Source: Caldicellulosiruptor obsidiansis OB47 (lineage in GTDB: Bacteria; Bacillota; Thermoanaerobacteria; Caldicellulosiruptorales; Caldicellulosiruptoraceae). Taken from it: DNA of 64,000 nt. Shown here in pieces: positions 36,296 to 47,057 of the stretch. Numbering within the stretch: the stretch's first letter is position 1; each line of letters opens with the position of its first letter. Position numbers and translations under genes: made by a program. The notes under the pieces are model-generated. The model had not been told where the DNA came from. It did no database searches and was given only the letters and a program-made list of their open reading frames with translations. The stretch lies in the NCBI RefSeq assembly GCF_000145215.1, contig NC_014392.1, positions 124,001-188,000 of the forward strand, given 5' to 3'.

Positions 36296-37610
36296 AGACT
36301 TGTCAAGAATTTTGTGTCTCCAATTTATAACGTAAATTGTAAAGTTGGGTTATGTTGTTAATGCATTTTCTAATACTGGGAACTCCATTTTTCCATTTTG
36401 TACGGCGTAAGTTCTCTCGCTGTAAGTAAATATTAATTTCTAAGACACAGGCAGCTTAAAGTATCCACCTGAATTTACTTCTTGCCTTCTCAATCATGCT
36501 ATTTACACATAAAGCGGTGTTTGTAGAAAGAGATTTCTTAATTCCTCAGGGTATTTCATATGGACAGAATAAAACTCTGCTTTTTCTGATATTGCAGCAA
36601 TAAAATCGAGGATATTTTGGAAGGTATCCATCTCAAAGTTCTTTAAATTTCAGTACAGCTCAATCAAAAAATCGGAGGAAGAAATTCTAAGTTTGTTCTT
36701 AACTCTTGTTAAAAGCGGAAAGCTTTATCTTTTGTCATATGTTTTCTGCTATTTTGTTGGAGGTGGACAAAAGCAAGCTAAAGGTCAGCAAGAGGGTAAG
36801 CAAGTTTGACAGCATCTATAATACCAGGAAAGTCATCGCTTATGACAATTAAAACTTCTTTAAGACCTGTTGTAATTAAATCGTCAAAAACTTTCATCCA
36901 GGTAAGCCTTATTTTCTTTGCCGAAGAAAGGGCAGAATACCAAAAATATCTTTTTTACCTTCTAAGTCGATGCCGAGGACAACATAACAAGTAGCTTGTT
37001 TAACCTTAGAATGATCCTTAACTTTACTTTTGAATAACTATCGATGATAAGAGCAAAAGCACTTGCAGGTAAGTTCTCTTTGTTTGGGAAACTCAAGCTC
37101 ATTTTTAAGGTCTTCTTTGATTTTTAGTATTTCATTTTCGGAATATGGAAGATTCAAAGCTTTCAAAGTTTGAACAAGGGAACGCTCAAGAATAACCATT
37201 GGCATACTTGCGACATAAGCAGGTAAGTAGGAAAACTATCAACTCTTTTGTAGCGGGAAGAAGAGGATAGAAGGTCGGAAATTGGAAGTAGCGTGTGCGA
37301 GGGACAGAGATTTCAAGACTTGAGGCAGGTGTTGCAAGTTTTGTTTCAATAAAAACCATTGCCTTTGTCATTGTCATTTTTAGCAAGGTATACTGCTCTT
37401 TCCGATAACATAAAGCAATCGAGCAAGTTTTACTTTTAGTTGTTTTAGAGCTGGGCGGTTAGGATCATCACAGGAAGCAATACATATTTAATACTTGCTT
37501 CTTTTGCCATGTTTTTAGCAGTCTCAATAATTTCGTTTTTATTCATTCTTAAGTAGCCCCCTTTGATGATTATTTCAATACTAATTATACAGTGGACACA
37601 ATTTTATTTT
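36296..37610 (-). mobile_element. Decayed IS256-family element abutting the array
   Basis: The two edges carry related inverted ends: AATTTTGTGTCTCC near 36309-36322 and, read from the right, AAAATTGTGTCCACTG near 37581-37600. Between them lies a shattered mutator-type transposase on the minus strand. The left edge directly follows the truncated CRISPR repeat; the right edge directly precedes an istB fragment that lacks its N-terminus. I see no target duplication. The exact ends are approximate. Confidence 0.7.
36330..37546 (-). pseudogene. IS256/mutator-family transposase remnant, several frameshifts
   Basis: Reading leftward from ATG 37546, segments of a Transposase_mut protein appear in shifting frames: MNKNEIIETAKNMAKEAS, then an N-terminal stretch with LATPA..LEI.VPRTR, then ERSLVQTLKALN, SENEILKIKEDLKNELEF, QATCYVVLGIDLEGKKDIFGI, ISDDFPGIIDAVKLAYPLAD and near 36330 RKCINNITQLYNL. 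The conserved Asp of VVLGIDLEG and of ISDDFPGI are still visible. At least three frame changes and stops rule out a working enzyme. The element is old compared with the IS110 copy beside it. Confidence 0.85.
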
Positions 37611-37621
37611 AACTCCCGAAA

Positions 37622-38375
37622 TTATCTGGGATAATAAAAAGTTTTGATTTAAGAGTAGAGGAAGCTATCAAGAATAATTTTTCGTATCAAGAGTTTTTTG
37701 AGATATTGATAAATGATGAAGTGAGTAACAGGAGAATAAACAGTAATCAAAAGAGGATAAGCAAAGCGAGGTTTCCATGGCACAAGACATTAGAGGAATA
37801 CAATTTCAGTTATCAGCCTTCGATAAATAAGAGGTTTATATACAATTTGGCGACCTGTGAATTTGTCCACAAGAAAGAGAATGTGGCTTTCATAGGACCG
37901 CCAGGGACAGGGAAAACACATCTTGCAATAGCAATAGGACTTAAAGCTGTAGCACTTGGATATAGAGTTTTGTTTACCACAGCAAACGAGATGTTAGAAG
38001 AGATGTATATTTCAAGGGCTGATAATTCGTATCAACAAAAGTTAAAAAACTATGTTAATGTGGACCTTTTGATAATAGACGAACTGGGTTTGCGGAAATT
38101 TAATCAAAGCAGTGTAGATGATTTTTATGAGATAATATCGAAGAGGTATGAGAGAGGATCGATAAATAATAACTACAAACAAGGTATTTGAAGAGTGGCC
38201 GAGGATATTTTATGATCCAGTTTTAGCGACAGCGATTTTAGATAGATTTGTACATCACTGTCATTTTGTAGTTATCAAAGGTGAAAGTTATAGGATGAAG
38301 CAAAGAGAGGGTGCTATAAAAGCTTTAACAGATGATTCCAAGAATGAGTCAAATCAGTTAGATAATGATAATTAA
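37622..38375 (+). pseudogene. istB: IS21-family helper ATPase IstB, truncated and frameshifted
   Basis: The frame starts without a start codon at LSGIIKSFDLRVEEAIKNNFSYQEFFEILINDEVSNRR, so about ten N-terminal residues are missing at the junction with the IS256 remnant. Walker A IGPPGTGKTHLAIAIG and Walker B VDLLIIDELG are intact. Near 38168 the frame breaks (KRYERGSINNNYKQGI*). The other frame continues ITTNKVFEEWPRIFYDPVLATAILDRFVHHCHFVVIKGESYRMK to a stop at 38375. No istA is present. It is a fragment of a lost IS21 element. The 218 bases after it hold no gene that I can support. Confidence 0.88.
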
Positions 38376-38593
38376 ATTTTTTTGAAAACAGGTGGGGAAA
38401 AAATATTATCAAAAGTGGGGAAAAGGTATTGACAATAACAGGTTGGTAGTTTACTTCAGATTACTATCGATGAAAAATATTGGTGCAGGGCTATCATTAC
38501 AATGGATGAAATTAAAGATAGTATTTAGAAGAAGTATTAAGTTGGGTAAATATATCATATCCCAAAAATTTTTTGTTAGAGAGGTTAAAGGTG

Positions 38594-39145
38594 ATGAGAA
38601 GAATAAGAATAAAGTCGAGAGTTGTTGTAACTGCAGCTTTCATTATAATTGCAGTTTTGCTTGTTGTTCCTGTAATTGTATGGTTTTTAAAACCTGCAAT
38701 TTTGCTAAATATGTGGATTGTTGATAAAACAGTACCCCAGAATGATTTTAGAGAACACGGTGGGCTATTCTGGATTTTCAATTTTGAAAAAATAAAAGAT
38801 AAAAATCAAAATCCATATAATCTAAAAAAAGACTATTTCGGATTTCATCCCGATTCAAAAAATTACAGAATAAGAGATATTGGTTTTAAGGATATACAGC
38901 AAAAATATTATCCAGATATAATTTATCTTACAGATGCCTATGGTGTGTACAAAGACGATTTAAATAAAAATTCAAAACTTGACACAAAATCTGAACTTAT
39001 ATATGGTGGAATAACTAAAAACGACCTTTTATATATCAATGCAAGTCTTAAAAATAATATCCTGGTAGGGGAATTTAATATATTCCAGTATCCTACTGAA
39101 AAGGCTGTGTCTGAAAGACTTCAGGATATTTTTGGGGTAGAGTAG
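38594..39145 (+). pseudogene. N-terminal part of a large membrane-anchored glycoside-hydrolase-like protein, stopped by in-frame TAG
   Basis: From ATG 38594 (AGAGG nine bases upstream) the protein has a basic start, then a helix TAAFIIIAVLLVVPVIVWFL (~12-32), then an extracytoplasmic domain with NFREHGGLFWIFNF-like text (DFREHGGLFWIFNFEKIKDK). The reading frame meets TAG at 39143-39145 (..IFGVE*) and continues unchanged beyond it as TGWYGRYYLDLSKGIEVPDF, which joins the next entry. A single TGG-to-TAG change would explain it. So the two parts are one gene of ~1050 codons. As written, this piece is ~183 residues and lacks the catalytic barrel. Confidence 0.8.
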
Positions 39146-39169
39146 ACTGGTTGGTATGGAAGATATTAC

Positions 39170-41752
39170 TTGGATTTGAGCAAGGGGATTGAAGTACCAG
39201 ATTTTATTGTTGAACTTTTTGAGAATAGATACAAAACAAAATGGAATTTCAAGGGACCAGGCATTATTATTTTGTCTGAGTCAGGAGATATTGTGGTTTT
39301 AGAAAAAGGGAAGGATTTTTCAAAAAGACCTATTACAATAGAGTTTTATAAGAATTACAGAGATTATTACAATGCAAGCAACAATGTTGCCTTTTATTAC
39401 TGGTTTGAGATTGTAAAACCAAATGGTGCTCAGAAGATTGCAGACTTTAAGTTGAATCTCACACAGCAAGGCAAGCAGCGACTGAAGAATTTAAATATAC
39501 CCATGATATTTCCTGCAATTTTGAAAAATGGATCAAACGAGTATACTTCATATTATTTTGCAGGAGATTTTGCTGATTTTAAAATAAAAAATGGTGTATA
39601 TTTTTACAACATAGCAGACAAACTTCATCAAATATTTACGTTTGAAAAGAGTGGTTTTCAGGACGCATTTTACTGGAAGGTATATGTACCTGTAATGAAA
39701 AAAATTATAGCTGAGGCAAGCAAGAAAGAAAATATTCAGAAAGATTTGGTAGAAAAACTTGCTAATGAAGATGGTCTTACTTTAAAGTCAAGTATAAAGA
39801 ACAAGGAATTAGTTATATACGATGAAAACAAATGGGAGAAATTCTTTATAAAAGGAGTAAATTTGGGTTTGGCACTTCCTGGTAAGTATTTTACACAGAT
39901 GCCAGATGACCCGAATATATATTACCAGTGGTTCAAGATGATAACAGATATGAATGCAAACACAGTAAGGCTTTACACACTTGCACCACCGGAGTTTTAT
40001 CAAGCTTTGAAAGTTTTTAATCTCAAAAGTTCCAAAAAGGTGTATCTTCTGCAAGAAATATGGCCTGACGAAAATGTGCCTGATAAAAATTATTTCAACA
40101 AATCATATACTGAAGAATTTAAAAAAGAGATAGAACATGTTATTGATGCACTGCATGGCAATGCTGATATTCCAAAAAGAACAGGTAGGGCATATGGTAA
40201 ATATAATTTTGATGTTTCAATGTATACAATTGCAATACTTCTTGGAAGAGAACTTGAACCTGATGAGGTTATTGAAACCGACAGAAAAAATAATATTAAC
40301 GAATATAGTGGCAGATATGTAAAGGTTAAGGGGAGTCCATCGGAAGTTTGGCTTGGTATGTGTTGCGATTATGCATTTGAGTATGAAACCAGAAAGTATT
40401 CAATGCAACACCCTGTTGGTATAGTTTCTTGGCCGACTCTTGACCCGATTAACCATCCGTCTGAGTTCAACGCTCAAGGTAGGAAGGATTTAGAATACAA
40501 CGACAAAGCACAGATTCAAATTGACGATTTTGACATTGGTGAGAAAAATAAAGCGGGGTTGTTTATAGCATATCACATATATCCTAACTACCCTGATTTT
40601 ATGAATAATGAAGAAAAGTACAAGTCATATAGAGATGAAAAAGGGCAATTTTTGTATGGTGGATATTTAAGGGAACTTAGAACAGCTCATAAAAAGTTTC
40701 CTATACTTGTAGCAGAGTTTGGGCTTTCAACCTCTGTTGGGGTAGCTCATAAAAATCCAGACGGATACCATCACGGAGGAATTGACGAAAAGACACAGGG
40801 GGAAGGAATTGTAAGGATGATGAAAGTAATCAAAAAAGAAGGTTATATGGGTGGTATAATTTTCGAGTGGATGGATGAGTGGGCAAAAAGGACATGGATA
40901 ACAGAACCTTTTATGATTCCATACGACAGACATGTTCTGTGGCACAACAAGCTTGACCCGGAACAAAATTATGGGATTTTAGCAAATGAATCTCTGCCTC
41001 CGGATGAAAAAGTGAAAGTTTCAGACAGCAAAAGGGTAAAAAATATAGAGATATCATCCAATCCAGAGTATTTGTACTTAAGAATTAATTTAAGTAATGA
41101 ATTTTCGAGCCGTACAAGTCTTTTGGTTGGTATTGACACATATGACAGGCAAAGAGGAGAGTTTGTTGTTGTCCAGAGTGATAAAAAAATAAATCTTCCA
41201 ACGGGTATAGAATTTTTATTGAAGATATCCTCAAATGAAACAAAACTTCAGGTAATACCAAATTACAATTGGGCGAAATCAAGGTATTCATCAGTAAAAT
41301 CTTATTCAGGGAAATTTGAAGATATCATTTTTGAAATAAACAAAGAAAGAGTTACACAGGATGGTAAAAGAATACCTGCAATATATCATAACTTTAGTAT
41401 ACTTCCAAAAGGTAAATTCGACGATTCTAAAAGTACATGGTATATAGATAAAAACACTGTTTTTGTTCGTATACCATGGGGACTTTTGAACGTCTCTGAT
41501 CCTTCAAGCAGGACTGTTTTGGATGATAGCAGAACAATTTATCAGCCAGGAAGGGATATGCTAAAAACATCAAAAACAGATAGTTTTGTATTCTATTTTA
41601 TACTACTTCAAAATGGAAAAACTGAAGATGTGTTACTAAAACAAAATGAAAAGCTTATAAGTTTTCCGCTAAGTAAATGGGAGGATGTCAATTTTTCCTG
41701 GCGACTTAAAAAGAGCTACTATATAATTCAAAAATTTTTTTGCAACAATTAA
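39170..41752 (+). pseudogene. Glycoside-hydrolase-like (clan A type barrel) remainder of the interrupted gene
   Basis: This part is 860 residues and in the same frame as the preceding fragment; its TTG 'start' has no ribosome site. The middle resembles a GH2/GH5-like TIM barrel: KFFIKGVNLGLALPGKYFTQ, a strand with ITDMNANTVRLYTLAPPEFYQAL, then IAILLGRELEP where the acid/base Glu could sit, and FPILVAEFGLST, whose Glu suits a nucleophile, then GGIIFEWMDEW. The last ~250 residues are beta-rich. The likely role is attack on an extracellular or cell-surface glycan, since the fragment upstream has a membrane anchor. The substrate is unknown. A terminator follows, so it is monocistronic. It is functional only if the TAG is read through or is an error. 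Confidence 0.75.
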
Positions 41753-41810
41753 GTAGGTTAATGTGATTGTAATTAAAAATATTACTGACTTTTGCAGATG
41801 ATTGAAATAA

Positions 41811-41854
41811 AAATAGCCTGCAATTCTTTAGGAAGAAAGGATTGCAGGCTATTT
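41811..41854. terminator. Strong terminator, probably bidirectional
   Basis: AAATAGCCTGCAATTCTTT (41811-41829) pairs with the mirrored arm 41836-41854 at 18 of 19 positions, and TTAGTTTT follows. It ends the glycoside-hydrolase-like gene and can also serve the leftward cmr operon, whose last gene stops at 42015. The 160 bases between hold nothing else that I can identify. Confidence 0.85.
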
Positions 41855-42014
41855 AGTTTTAGCAAAAAGTCATAGTGGAAAATCACTTATTTGTTTCACC
41901 TATGTAGTCTGTATTTTAATATTCCAAAGTCCTTTATAATGTTTATTATCTTCTTCGGCAATTTTTGTACATTCTTACAAAAATAGCATAGTATCCTTCA
42001 AATTCTTCTTTTTT

Positions 42015-43085
42015 TTAGTTATCTCTACGAACTTCTTCAAATAAACCATAACCTAATCGTGTTTTTGCACCTATGCCATAAAAGTTTAAAGCGGTTTTTA
42101 TTATGTTTTTAAAGATTTTAAAATTATCTTTTTCTAGTAATTGGATTAGCTCAAAACATATGCTTTTTGTTTCACATGTGCTTTTTGTTTCAAAAAATTC
42201 TACTAACTTCTCGGCCCGGTGTTTGTCATAAAACACAATGAATTTAAATTCAATTCCTGGTTTGACTGCTAAGAAGTTAACAGGTTGTGGGTTGTACCAG
42301 TCCCCAGCTGGATTGTTTATAGGATTGCTGTAATAATCAGGGTAATGGGAATTTATTATATCTAATTCAAATATAGAGGTTAATTCCGATAGATTTTGAG
42401 GATATGCATCTAAAAATGTAAATAACCCTTCAAAATTCTTTGTCCCAAATATAAGTTTATATAGTAAAATTCTTTTATTAATATCGCTAAGATCTAATAG
42501 TTTATAGTTTTCAAAATAAATGTCTTCATTATATAAGTTTTGGAAAACATATTTTGCTACTTCATTAATTTCGTCTTGAGAAATTTCTTTTTGAGATTCT
42601 TTTTTATCATAGTTATTTAATATTAACGAAACTATTTCCCAGAATGCAGCAGCCTTACATCCACCTTTAACAGCAGAAGATGGTATATAAGGAATTCCCC
42701 AAATATAATCAAGAGTTAAGGATGTTTCGAATACATGTTCAGAACCTAAACCAACAACGAGTCTTGATATATTTTTCATATTAATATCAATAACCTTTAA
42801 AAAGTGATTAGCAAGCAAGTATTCTTCAATACTTTTCAATTTGTAATTTATTTGATTTTGAATAAGAGGTAATTTTTCTTTTGCTTTGCTAATAGAAATT
42901 GATTGTAAGTATACTTTTTTGCTTTTTTGATTTATAAGATCAAAATTTTTATTTTTGCGTATTTCAAAAGAAACACCTTTTAAAAAAGCAAGTGAAAAGT
43001 TATCCCACTCTGCTATAGCTGAATTTAACTGCCGATTTGCTTGTTGATCACTTTTCAAATTTTTACTCTTCTGTTGTTTTGACAT
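42015..43085 (-). CDS. cmr6: Type III-B Cmr complex subunit Cmr6
   Basis: A 356-residue RAMP protein. The Cmr6 hallmarks are LVVGLGSEHVFETSLTLDYIWGIPYIPSSAVKGGCKAAAF (about 110-150) and the C-terminal glycine-rich GIGAKTRLGYGLFEEV. The N-terminal ~90 residues are charged and helical. It overlaps cmr5 by 23 bases and is the last gene of the operon. In the complex it caps the 3' end of the crRNA-bound backbone. Confidence 0.92.
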   Translation of the reverse strand: MSKQQKSKNLKSDQQANRQLNSAIAEWDNFSLAFLKGVSFEIRKNKNFDLINQKSKKVYLQSISISKAKEKLPLIQNQINYKLKSIEEYLLANHFLKVIDINMKNISRLVVGLGSEHVFETSLTLDYIWGIPYIPSSAVKGGCKAAAFWEIVSLILNNYDKKESQKEISQDEINEVAKYVFQNLYNEDIYFENYKLLDLSDINKRILLYKLIFGTKNFEGLFTFLDAYPQNLSELTSIFELDIINSHYPDYYSNPINNPAGDWYNPQPVNFLAVKPGIEFKFIVFYDKHRAEKLVEFFETKSTCETKSICFELIQLLEKDNFKIFKNIIKTALNFYGIGAKTRLGYGLFEEVRRDN

Positions 43086-43434
43086 CTTTTATTTCCACCT
43101 CAACAATTCTTTTTAACCAATTAGCAAGTTTAAGAACTTCGGAGGTTTTAAAAAGAAGATCTTCATAATTTTCTTTAGTTAAATATTCAATTAAATCAAT
43201 ATTTTGTAGCTTGTTTGAAAACCAGCCATTTATGATATTATAAACATTTTCATTAGATTTTTTAAAAAATACTAAGGTTGCCAGAAGACCATTATTGGTT
43301 ATCATAGCAGGAAGTCTTCTTATATCAGATTTAAACTTTAAAAGTTCATCACTTTTATCTAATTTGATTTTATAGCTTGAAATTTCATTGAAACAAAACT
43401 GAGCCATTTCTTGTTCTATGCTTTTTATATTCAT
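43063..43434 (-). CDS. cmr5: Type III-B Cmr complex small subunit Cmr5
   Basis: A 123-residue, all-helical protein. MNIKSIEQEMAQFCFNEISSY and KFKSDIRRLPAMITNNGLLATLVFFKKS match Cmr5 (the conserved PxMIxxNGLxxTLxF run). It lies between cmr4 and cmr6. Cmr5 units line the target-RNA groove opposite Cmr4. Confidence 0.92.
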   Translation of the reverse strand: MNIKSIEQEMAQFCFNEISSYKIKLDKSDELLKFKSDIRRLPAMITNNGLLATLVFFKKSNENVYNIINGWFSNKLQNIDLIEYLTKENYEDLLFKTSEVLKLANWLKRIVEVEIKDVKTTEE

Positions 43435-43453
43435 TTAGCTATCTACCTCCTGA

Positions 43454-44509
43454 TTATCCTTGGAGTTTTGAAGTAGCTTTTACCTTTACAAAACCTCTTC
43501 CAAGAGTTGAATCTGCACCAAGTTGAAGAAGTCCATTGTCAAGTAGTTTTTTAAGTTGATTTATAACATCTTGAGAAGACAAATACCTGTCTTCACATTT
43601 TTCTCCAGCTGCTTCTTTTAATATGTTTAACTTTTCGGTGGAAACAGAACTACCCAATTCTTCCCAATCGACAGATGATAATTTCAATTTGTTGTATAAA
43701 TCATTACCAATACCAAAAAACGGGTCGGTTGAAAAAATAAAACCGTAAAAAATACTCTCTGAAGGCAAAAGTTCTTCAGTAAATAGTGCTTTATCGTCAA
43801 CAACACCTGTTATTTGGTCTATTCTTATTCGAGTTCTAATTTCAACAGCATATTTAACAAAAGCTGAAAAAATATTGTCTGAAACTATTGCTAATCTCTT
43901 TTCAAGTTCTTCTGTGAGTGTATTTGTTGGGAGAATTTCTTTAAAAAAGCCAATAATTTTATCATTGCTTACAACTTCTGATGAGAATTCAAATTCTTCC
44001 AGCATTACTTTTTCTGAAGAATTTTTTATACAGCTATTTTCATCAATCAACACTACTTTGTTTTGAGATATAGGAGTTTCTATAGAAGTAATCCACTCAT
44101 TTATTGCTTTTAATATATCAGGATTATCGCATAAAATACCAGTATATTCCATTTCTTGGATAAATCTTTTTATAACAAATGGACAGGTTAACCAAGCAAA
44201 GATGCCGTTTGCTGAACGCACAGGGTAAAAAAGTATTTTTGCATCAGTAAAGCTTATACATGATGCAACTAAATTATCAGAAGATTCTTCTGCCTCAGAA
44301 CCAAAGATATATAAAAGTTTTGTTTTACTCCATCCGCTTCTCAAAGCTTTATCTCGGGCAACACCTTTGATACTGCTTGACCAGATAACAGGGAAGTCTG
44401 TGTGTTTTTCTCTTTGAATTGGCAGGTCTACGTATGATATACTTTGTCCAGAACCCATATGTAGAGGAGTTTCACAATAATATGTTGCCAAGATTACATC
44501 TTTGAACAT
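43454..44509 (-). CDS. cmr4: Type III-B Cmr backbone and RNA-cleaving subunit Cmr4
   Basis: A 351-residue RAMP beginning MFKDVILATYYCETPLHMGSGQSISYVDLPIQREKHTDFPVIWSSSIKGVARDKA, a textbook Cmr4 N-terminus. D28 in the VDLPIQRE motif corresponds to the Asp that cuts target RNA at 6-nt steps in studied Cmr complexes. The glycine-rich C-terminus LQLGADSTLGRGFVKVKA is present. Target-RNA cleavage is therefore probably intact. It follows cmr1 after 28 bases. Confidence 0.94.
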   Translation of the reverse strand: MFKDVILATYYCETPLHMGSGQSISYVDLPIQREKHTDFPVIWSSSIKGVARDKALRSGWSKTKLLYIFGSEAEESSDNLVASCISFTDAKILFYPVRSANGIFAWLTCPFVIKRFIQEMEYTGILCDNPDILKAINEWITSIETPISQNKVVLIDENSCIKNSSEKVMLEEFEFSSEVVSNDKIIGFFKEILPTNTLTEELEKRLAIVSDNIFSAFVKYAVEIRTRIRIDQITGVVDDKALFTEELLPSESIFYGFIFSTDPFFGIGNDLYNKLKLSSVDWEELGSSVSTEKLNILKEAAGEKCEDRYLSSQDVINQLKKLLDNGLLQLGADSTLGRGFVKVKATSKLQG

Positions 44510-44537
44510 TTTACCACTCCTTTAATTTTATTCTCTA

Positions 44538-45773
44538 TTAAAAGTCTAATTTATCAATTAGATCACAATATTTTAAGGTATTAATAAAACTATCTATAGC
44601 ATTCCAATTATTTGTTGAACATTTTATTTCATTATTTTCATTATTTTTATTATTTTGAATATTTAAAAGTATTTCCATGTTGTTTGGTAAAAAATCAGAC
44701 TTCATTACTATAAACAAACATTCAACACTGTTTGAAGAATTTGAGGGAGAATTTAATAATAATATTTTGAACCACAAAGGTGATGCCCGTCTACTTTTAG
44801 AGTTTTGTGATTGTTTGTAACAGGCATCTACAGAATAATTATAATTCCCAATTCTAAAAGGCAAAGGCAAACCAAACACAGATCTTTCAATTGTTATTCC
44901 ATTATTTTTTGCCGACAAAGGATTTTTAATTGCAGAAATTAAATTTTTATAATCAGGCATATAATAATTTCTAAATTCCATGAGTAAACAACCCATAAAT
45001 GACAATGCTTTTAAAGGGTTACCCAGCTCAAAATCTAATGCTTTTAAATGAGGCATATATTTATTTTTTTTCTTGTTTTTGTATATTTCACTGACCCATT
45101 TTTTATATGAATCTTCCAAATTGCCTTTTTTGAGATAATATATTTCTACACTATTGTTAAACAAACAAGGAATAGACTCTCTTTCTTTTGAAAACAAAAT
45201 ACTTTTTATCGAATTAAGATTTTTATTAAACCAATCTTTTAAAGGTGCTGTAGGAATAAATTCAAGGAATTTAAATATTTCATCACTACCATCTATTTTA
45301 TTAACTTTTACAGACCCAAAACCTCTTCTTGCTCTTGCACCAAAGTTACCAAGATTCATAGCAAGCCATACACTGCAAAAAAACTTCTTTATATCATCTT
45401 CTGTTGCTAAAGGTGAAAAACGGAAGGTTAGCTTAAACTGTTGTCCACATTGAAAACAAAAATTTTCTCGTTTTCTTAAAAAATAATTCAGATAATCAAA
45501 GCCTTTTTTTAACTCAAAGTTGAGTTTCTCGCTCCTTTGATAAGAATCTTTATTAGAAGTTTGTTCTACTATTATCTGCACAAGTCCTTTTCTGCCATTG
45601 TTTCCTCCAAAACCAAATATTCTTTTTTCATCTTCTAAATCTCCTCCTCCAATTCGAAACCAATACCTAAAAAGCCCATTAAAAGACTGACTTCTTAACT
45701 CTAATTTTTCTTTTTCACTCCCACACATATAAAGAGGAGTAACAATTTCACAGTGAAAGTTGTATTCCCTCAT
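44538..45773 (-). CDS. cmr1: Type III-B Cmr complex subunit Cmr1
   Basis: A 411-residue protein with the Cmr1 N-terminal RAMP FHCEIVTPLYMCGSEKEKLELRSQSFNGLFRYWFRI and the GARARRGFGSVKV glycine-rich loop. A run of Asn/Glu near residue 375 (NIQNNKNNENNEIK) is low-complexity and probably a surface loop. It starts two bases after cmr3 ends. Cmr1 sits at the crRNA 3' end with Cmr6. Confidence 0.92.
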   Translation of the reverse strand: MREYNFHCEIVTPLYMCGSEKEKLELRSQSFNGLFRYWFRIGGGDLEDEKRIFGFGGNNGRKGLVQIIVEQTSNKDSYQRSEKLNFELKKGFDYLNYFLRKRENFCFQCGQQFKLTFRFSPLATEDDIKKFFCSVWLAMNLGNFGARARRGFGSVKVNKIDGSDEIFKFLEFIPTAPLKDWFNKNLNSIKSILFSKERESIPCLFNNSVEIYYLKKGNLEDSYKKWVSEIYKNKKKNKYMPHLKALDFELGNPLKALSFMGCLLMEFRNYYMPDYKNLISAIKNPLSAKNNGITIERSVFGLPLPFRIGNYNYSVDACYKQSQNSKSRRASPLWFKILLLNSPSNSSNSVECLFIVMKSDFLPNNMEILLNIQNNKNNENNEIKCSTNNWNAIDSFINTLKYCDLIDKLDF

Positions 45774-45775
45774 TT

Positions 45776-47032
45776 TTAGGTTTTCTCCTTTCTAATAAGA
45801 ACAAGATTTGAACCAATAAAACTATTTATTGGCAAAGATGAAATATTTCCTGATGAAATTTCAATATCTTTTTCAGCAATAGCCCAAATTACTGTACCAG
45901 CCGGAATTGCTTTTGAGAAAAATCTTGTATTTTTTGATGAATATAGTGTTATATTAAGACAACTGTTCATTGTCATGGTGATAGTTCTAAAACCGCATTT
46001 GTCGAGCAAATCTGGCAAAAAGTTATCAAATACCCCATGGGTAAGAAATAAAATTTGAATTTGTTCATCTTTTTGTATCTCTATAATTTTTCCTGGGAAT
46101 TCTGGGAATATTAATAAATTATTATTCTCAAACTTTAAAAATCCAACAAAAGTATTTTCAACTTTAAGAAGATCTTTTATTTCATCAAAAAAAGACACTT
46201 CTTCAATCTTGTAAGATACTATTCTTGACTCACCACCAACTTTCAGTACACGTGGTGATTTTTCAAAAATTGCTTTTATTTGCTCATATCCTAAATTAGT
46301 TTTTTTGAGATTTTCATCTTCAAGATTAAATTCTACCCATACAACAAATGAGAACTTTTCTGCAGGCTCAATTTTGAGCTTTTTAAAAGATACTCTGTAA
46401 ACACCACTTTTTTTTTCAACAGTTCCATCTCTATGATTTATTTTTATACCAATTCTGTTATCGTTTTGGCATATCTCATCAAGCTTAATAATATTTTTTT
46501 TGTTTTCAATATCAATATTTGTATTTGAAAGTTTATTTTCTAACGAACCTTCTAACCAATGTTTTAAATATTCTATTGAAATAAACCCAGTAAAAGGTTC
46601 AATTTCAGTTTCATCTTTAGTGTAAACACAAAATGTAGAGATTTTATCTGGCTTGTTAGTATTTTTAGAAAAAAATAACTTCAATGCTCGATTTTCTAAC
46701 GGCTTTAATATACAGAAAAAATTAGGATTATCTTCTTTTCTGGCAGTGTATATATTTGAAGGTATAGAAAAAAATATAGTTTCCTTTTTCTGACATGAGT
46801 TTGTTTCTTCATTGTATGTTTCTGTAAGTCTTTTCACAAAAGGACCATATATATATTTTATTACTTTTGAAGATTCTATATTGAGAAAAGTTGCAAGTTT
46901 TTTTGATATTGCTCCGGCAAAGGTATGCGAAAACGGGGGAAAGATGGAACTTGCATCATCTCCCCTGTTAAAAGCTTTTCCACTTCCAAAAAACAAAACA
47001 TCAAAAGGTTCAAATTCAAATTTTAGCATCAT
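45776..47032 (-). CDS. cmr3: Type III-B Cmr complex subunit Cmr3
   Basis: A 418-residue protein opening MLKFEFEPFDVLFFGSGKAFNRGDDASSIFPPFSHTFAGAISKKLA, typical of Cmr3 (the FR..S.FPP..T..GA signature). GAGGTGG lies eight bases before the first ATG. Cmr3 holds the 5' handle of the crRNA and binds Cmr2. The C-terminal SKAIPAGTVIWAIAEKDIEI is also family-like. Confidence 0.92.
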   Translation of the reverse strand: MMLKFEFEPFDVLFFGSGKAFNRGDDASSIFPPFSHTFAGAISKKLATFLNIESSKVIKYIYGPFVKRLTETYNEETNSCQKKETIFFSIPSNIYTARKEDNPNFFCILKPLENRALKLFFSKNTNKPDKISTFCVYTKDETEIEPFTGFISIEYLKHWLEGSLENKLSNTNIDIENKKNIIKLDEICQNDNRIGIKINHRDGTVEKKSGVYRVSFKKLKIEPAEKFSFVVWVEFNLEDENLKKTNLGYEQIKAIFEKSPRVLKVGGESRIVSYKIEEVSFFDEIKDLLKVENTFVGFLKFENNNLLIFPEFPGKIIEIQKDEQIQILFLTHGVFDNFLPDLLDKCGFRTITMTMNSCLNITLYSSKNTRFFSKAIPAGTVIWAIAEKDIEISSGNISSLPINSFIGSNLVLIRKEKT

Positions 47033-47057
47033 TATTTAAACCACCTCAGGTATAATT

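Noticed and set aside
36804-36994. Small rightward gene in the IS256 remnant
   Set aside because: It is the opposite strand of the decayed transposase (complement of ISDDFPGI and VVLGIDLEG), without a ribosome site.
39143-39145. Pyrrolysine or other recoding at the TAG
   Set aside because: No pyl genes or recoding structure are visible, and a Trp codon one change away fits the context.
41855-42014. A CRISPR mini-array next to the Cmr operon
   Set aside because: I looked for repeats of the I-B type or any direct repeat on either strand between the terminator and cmr6 and found none.
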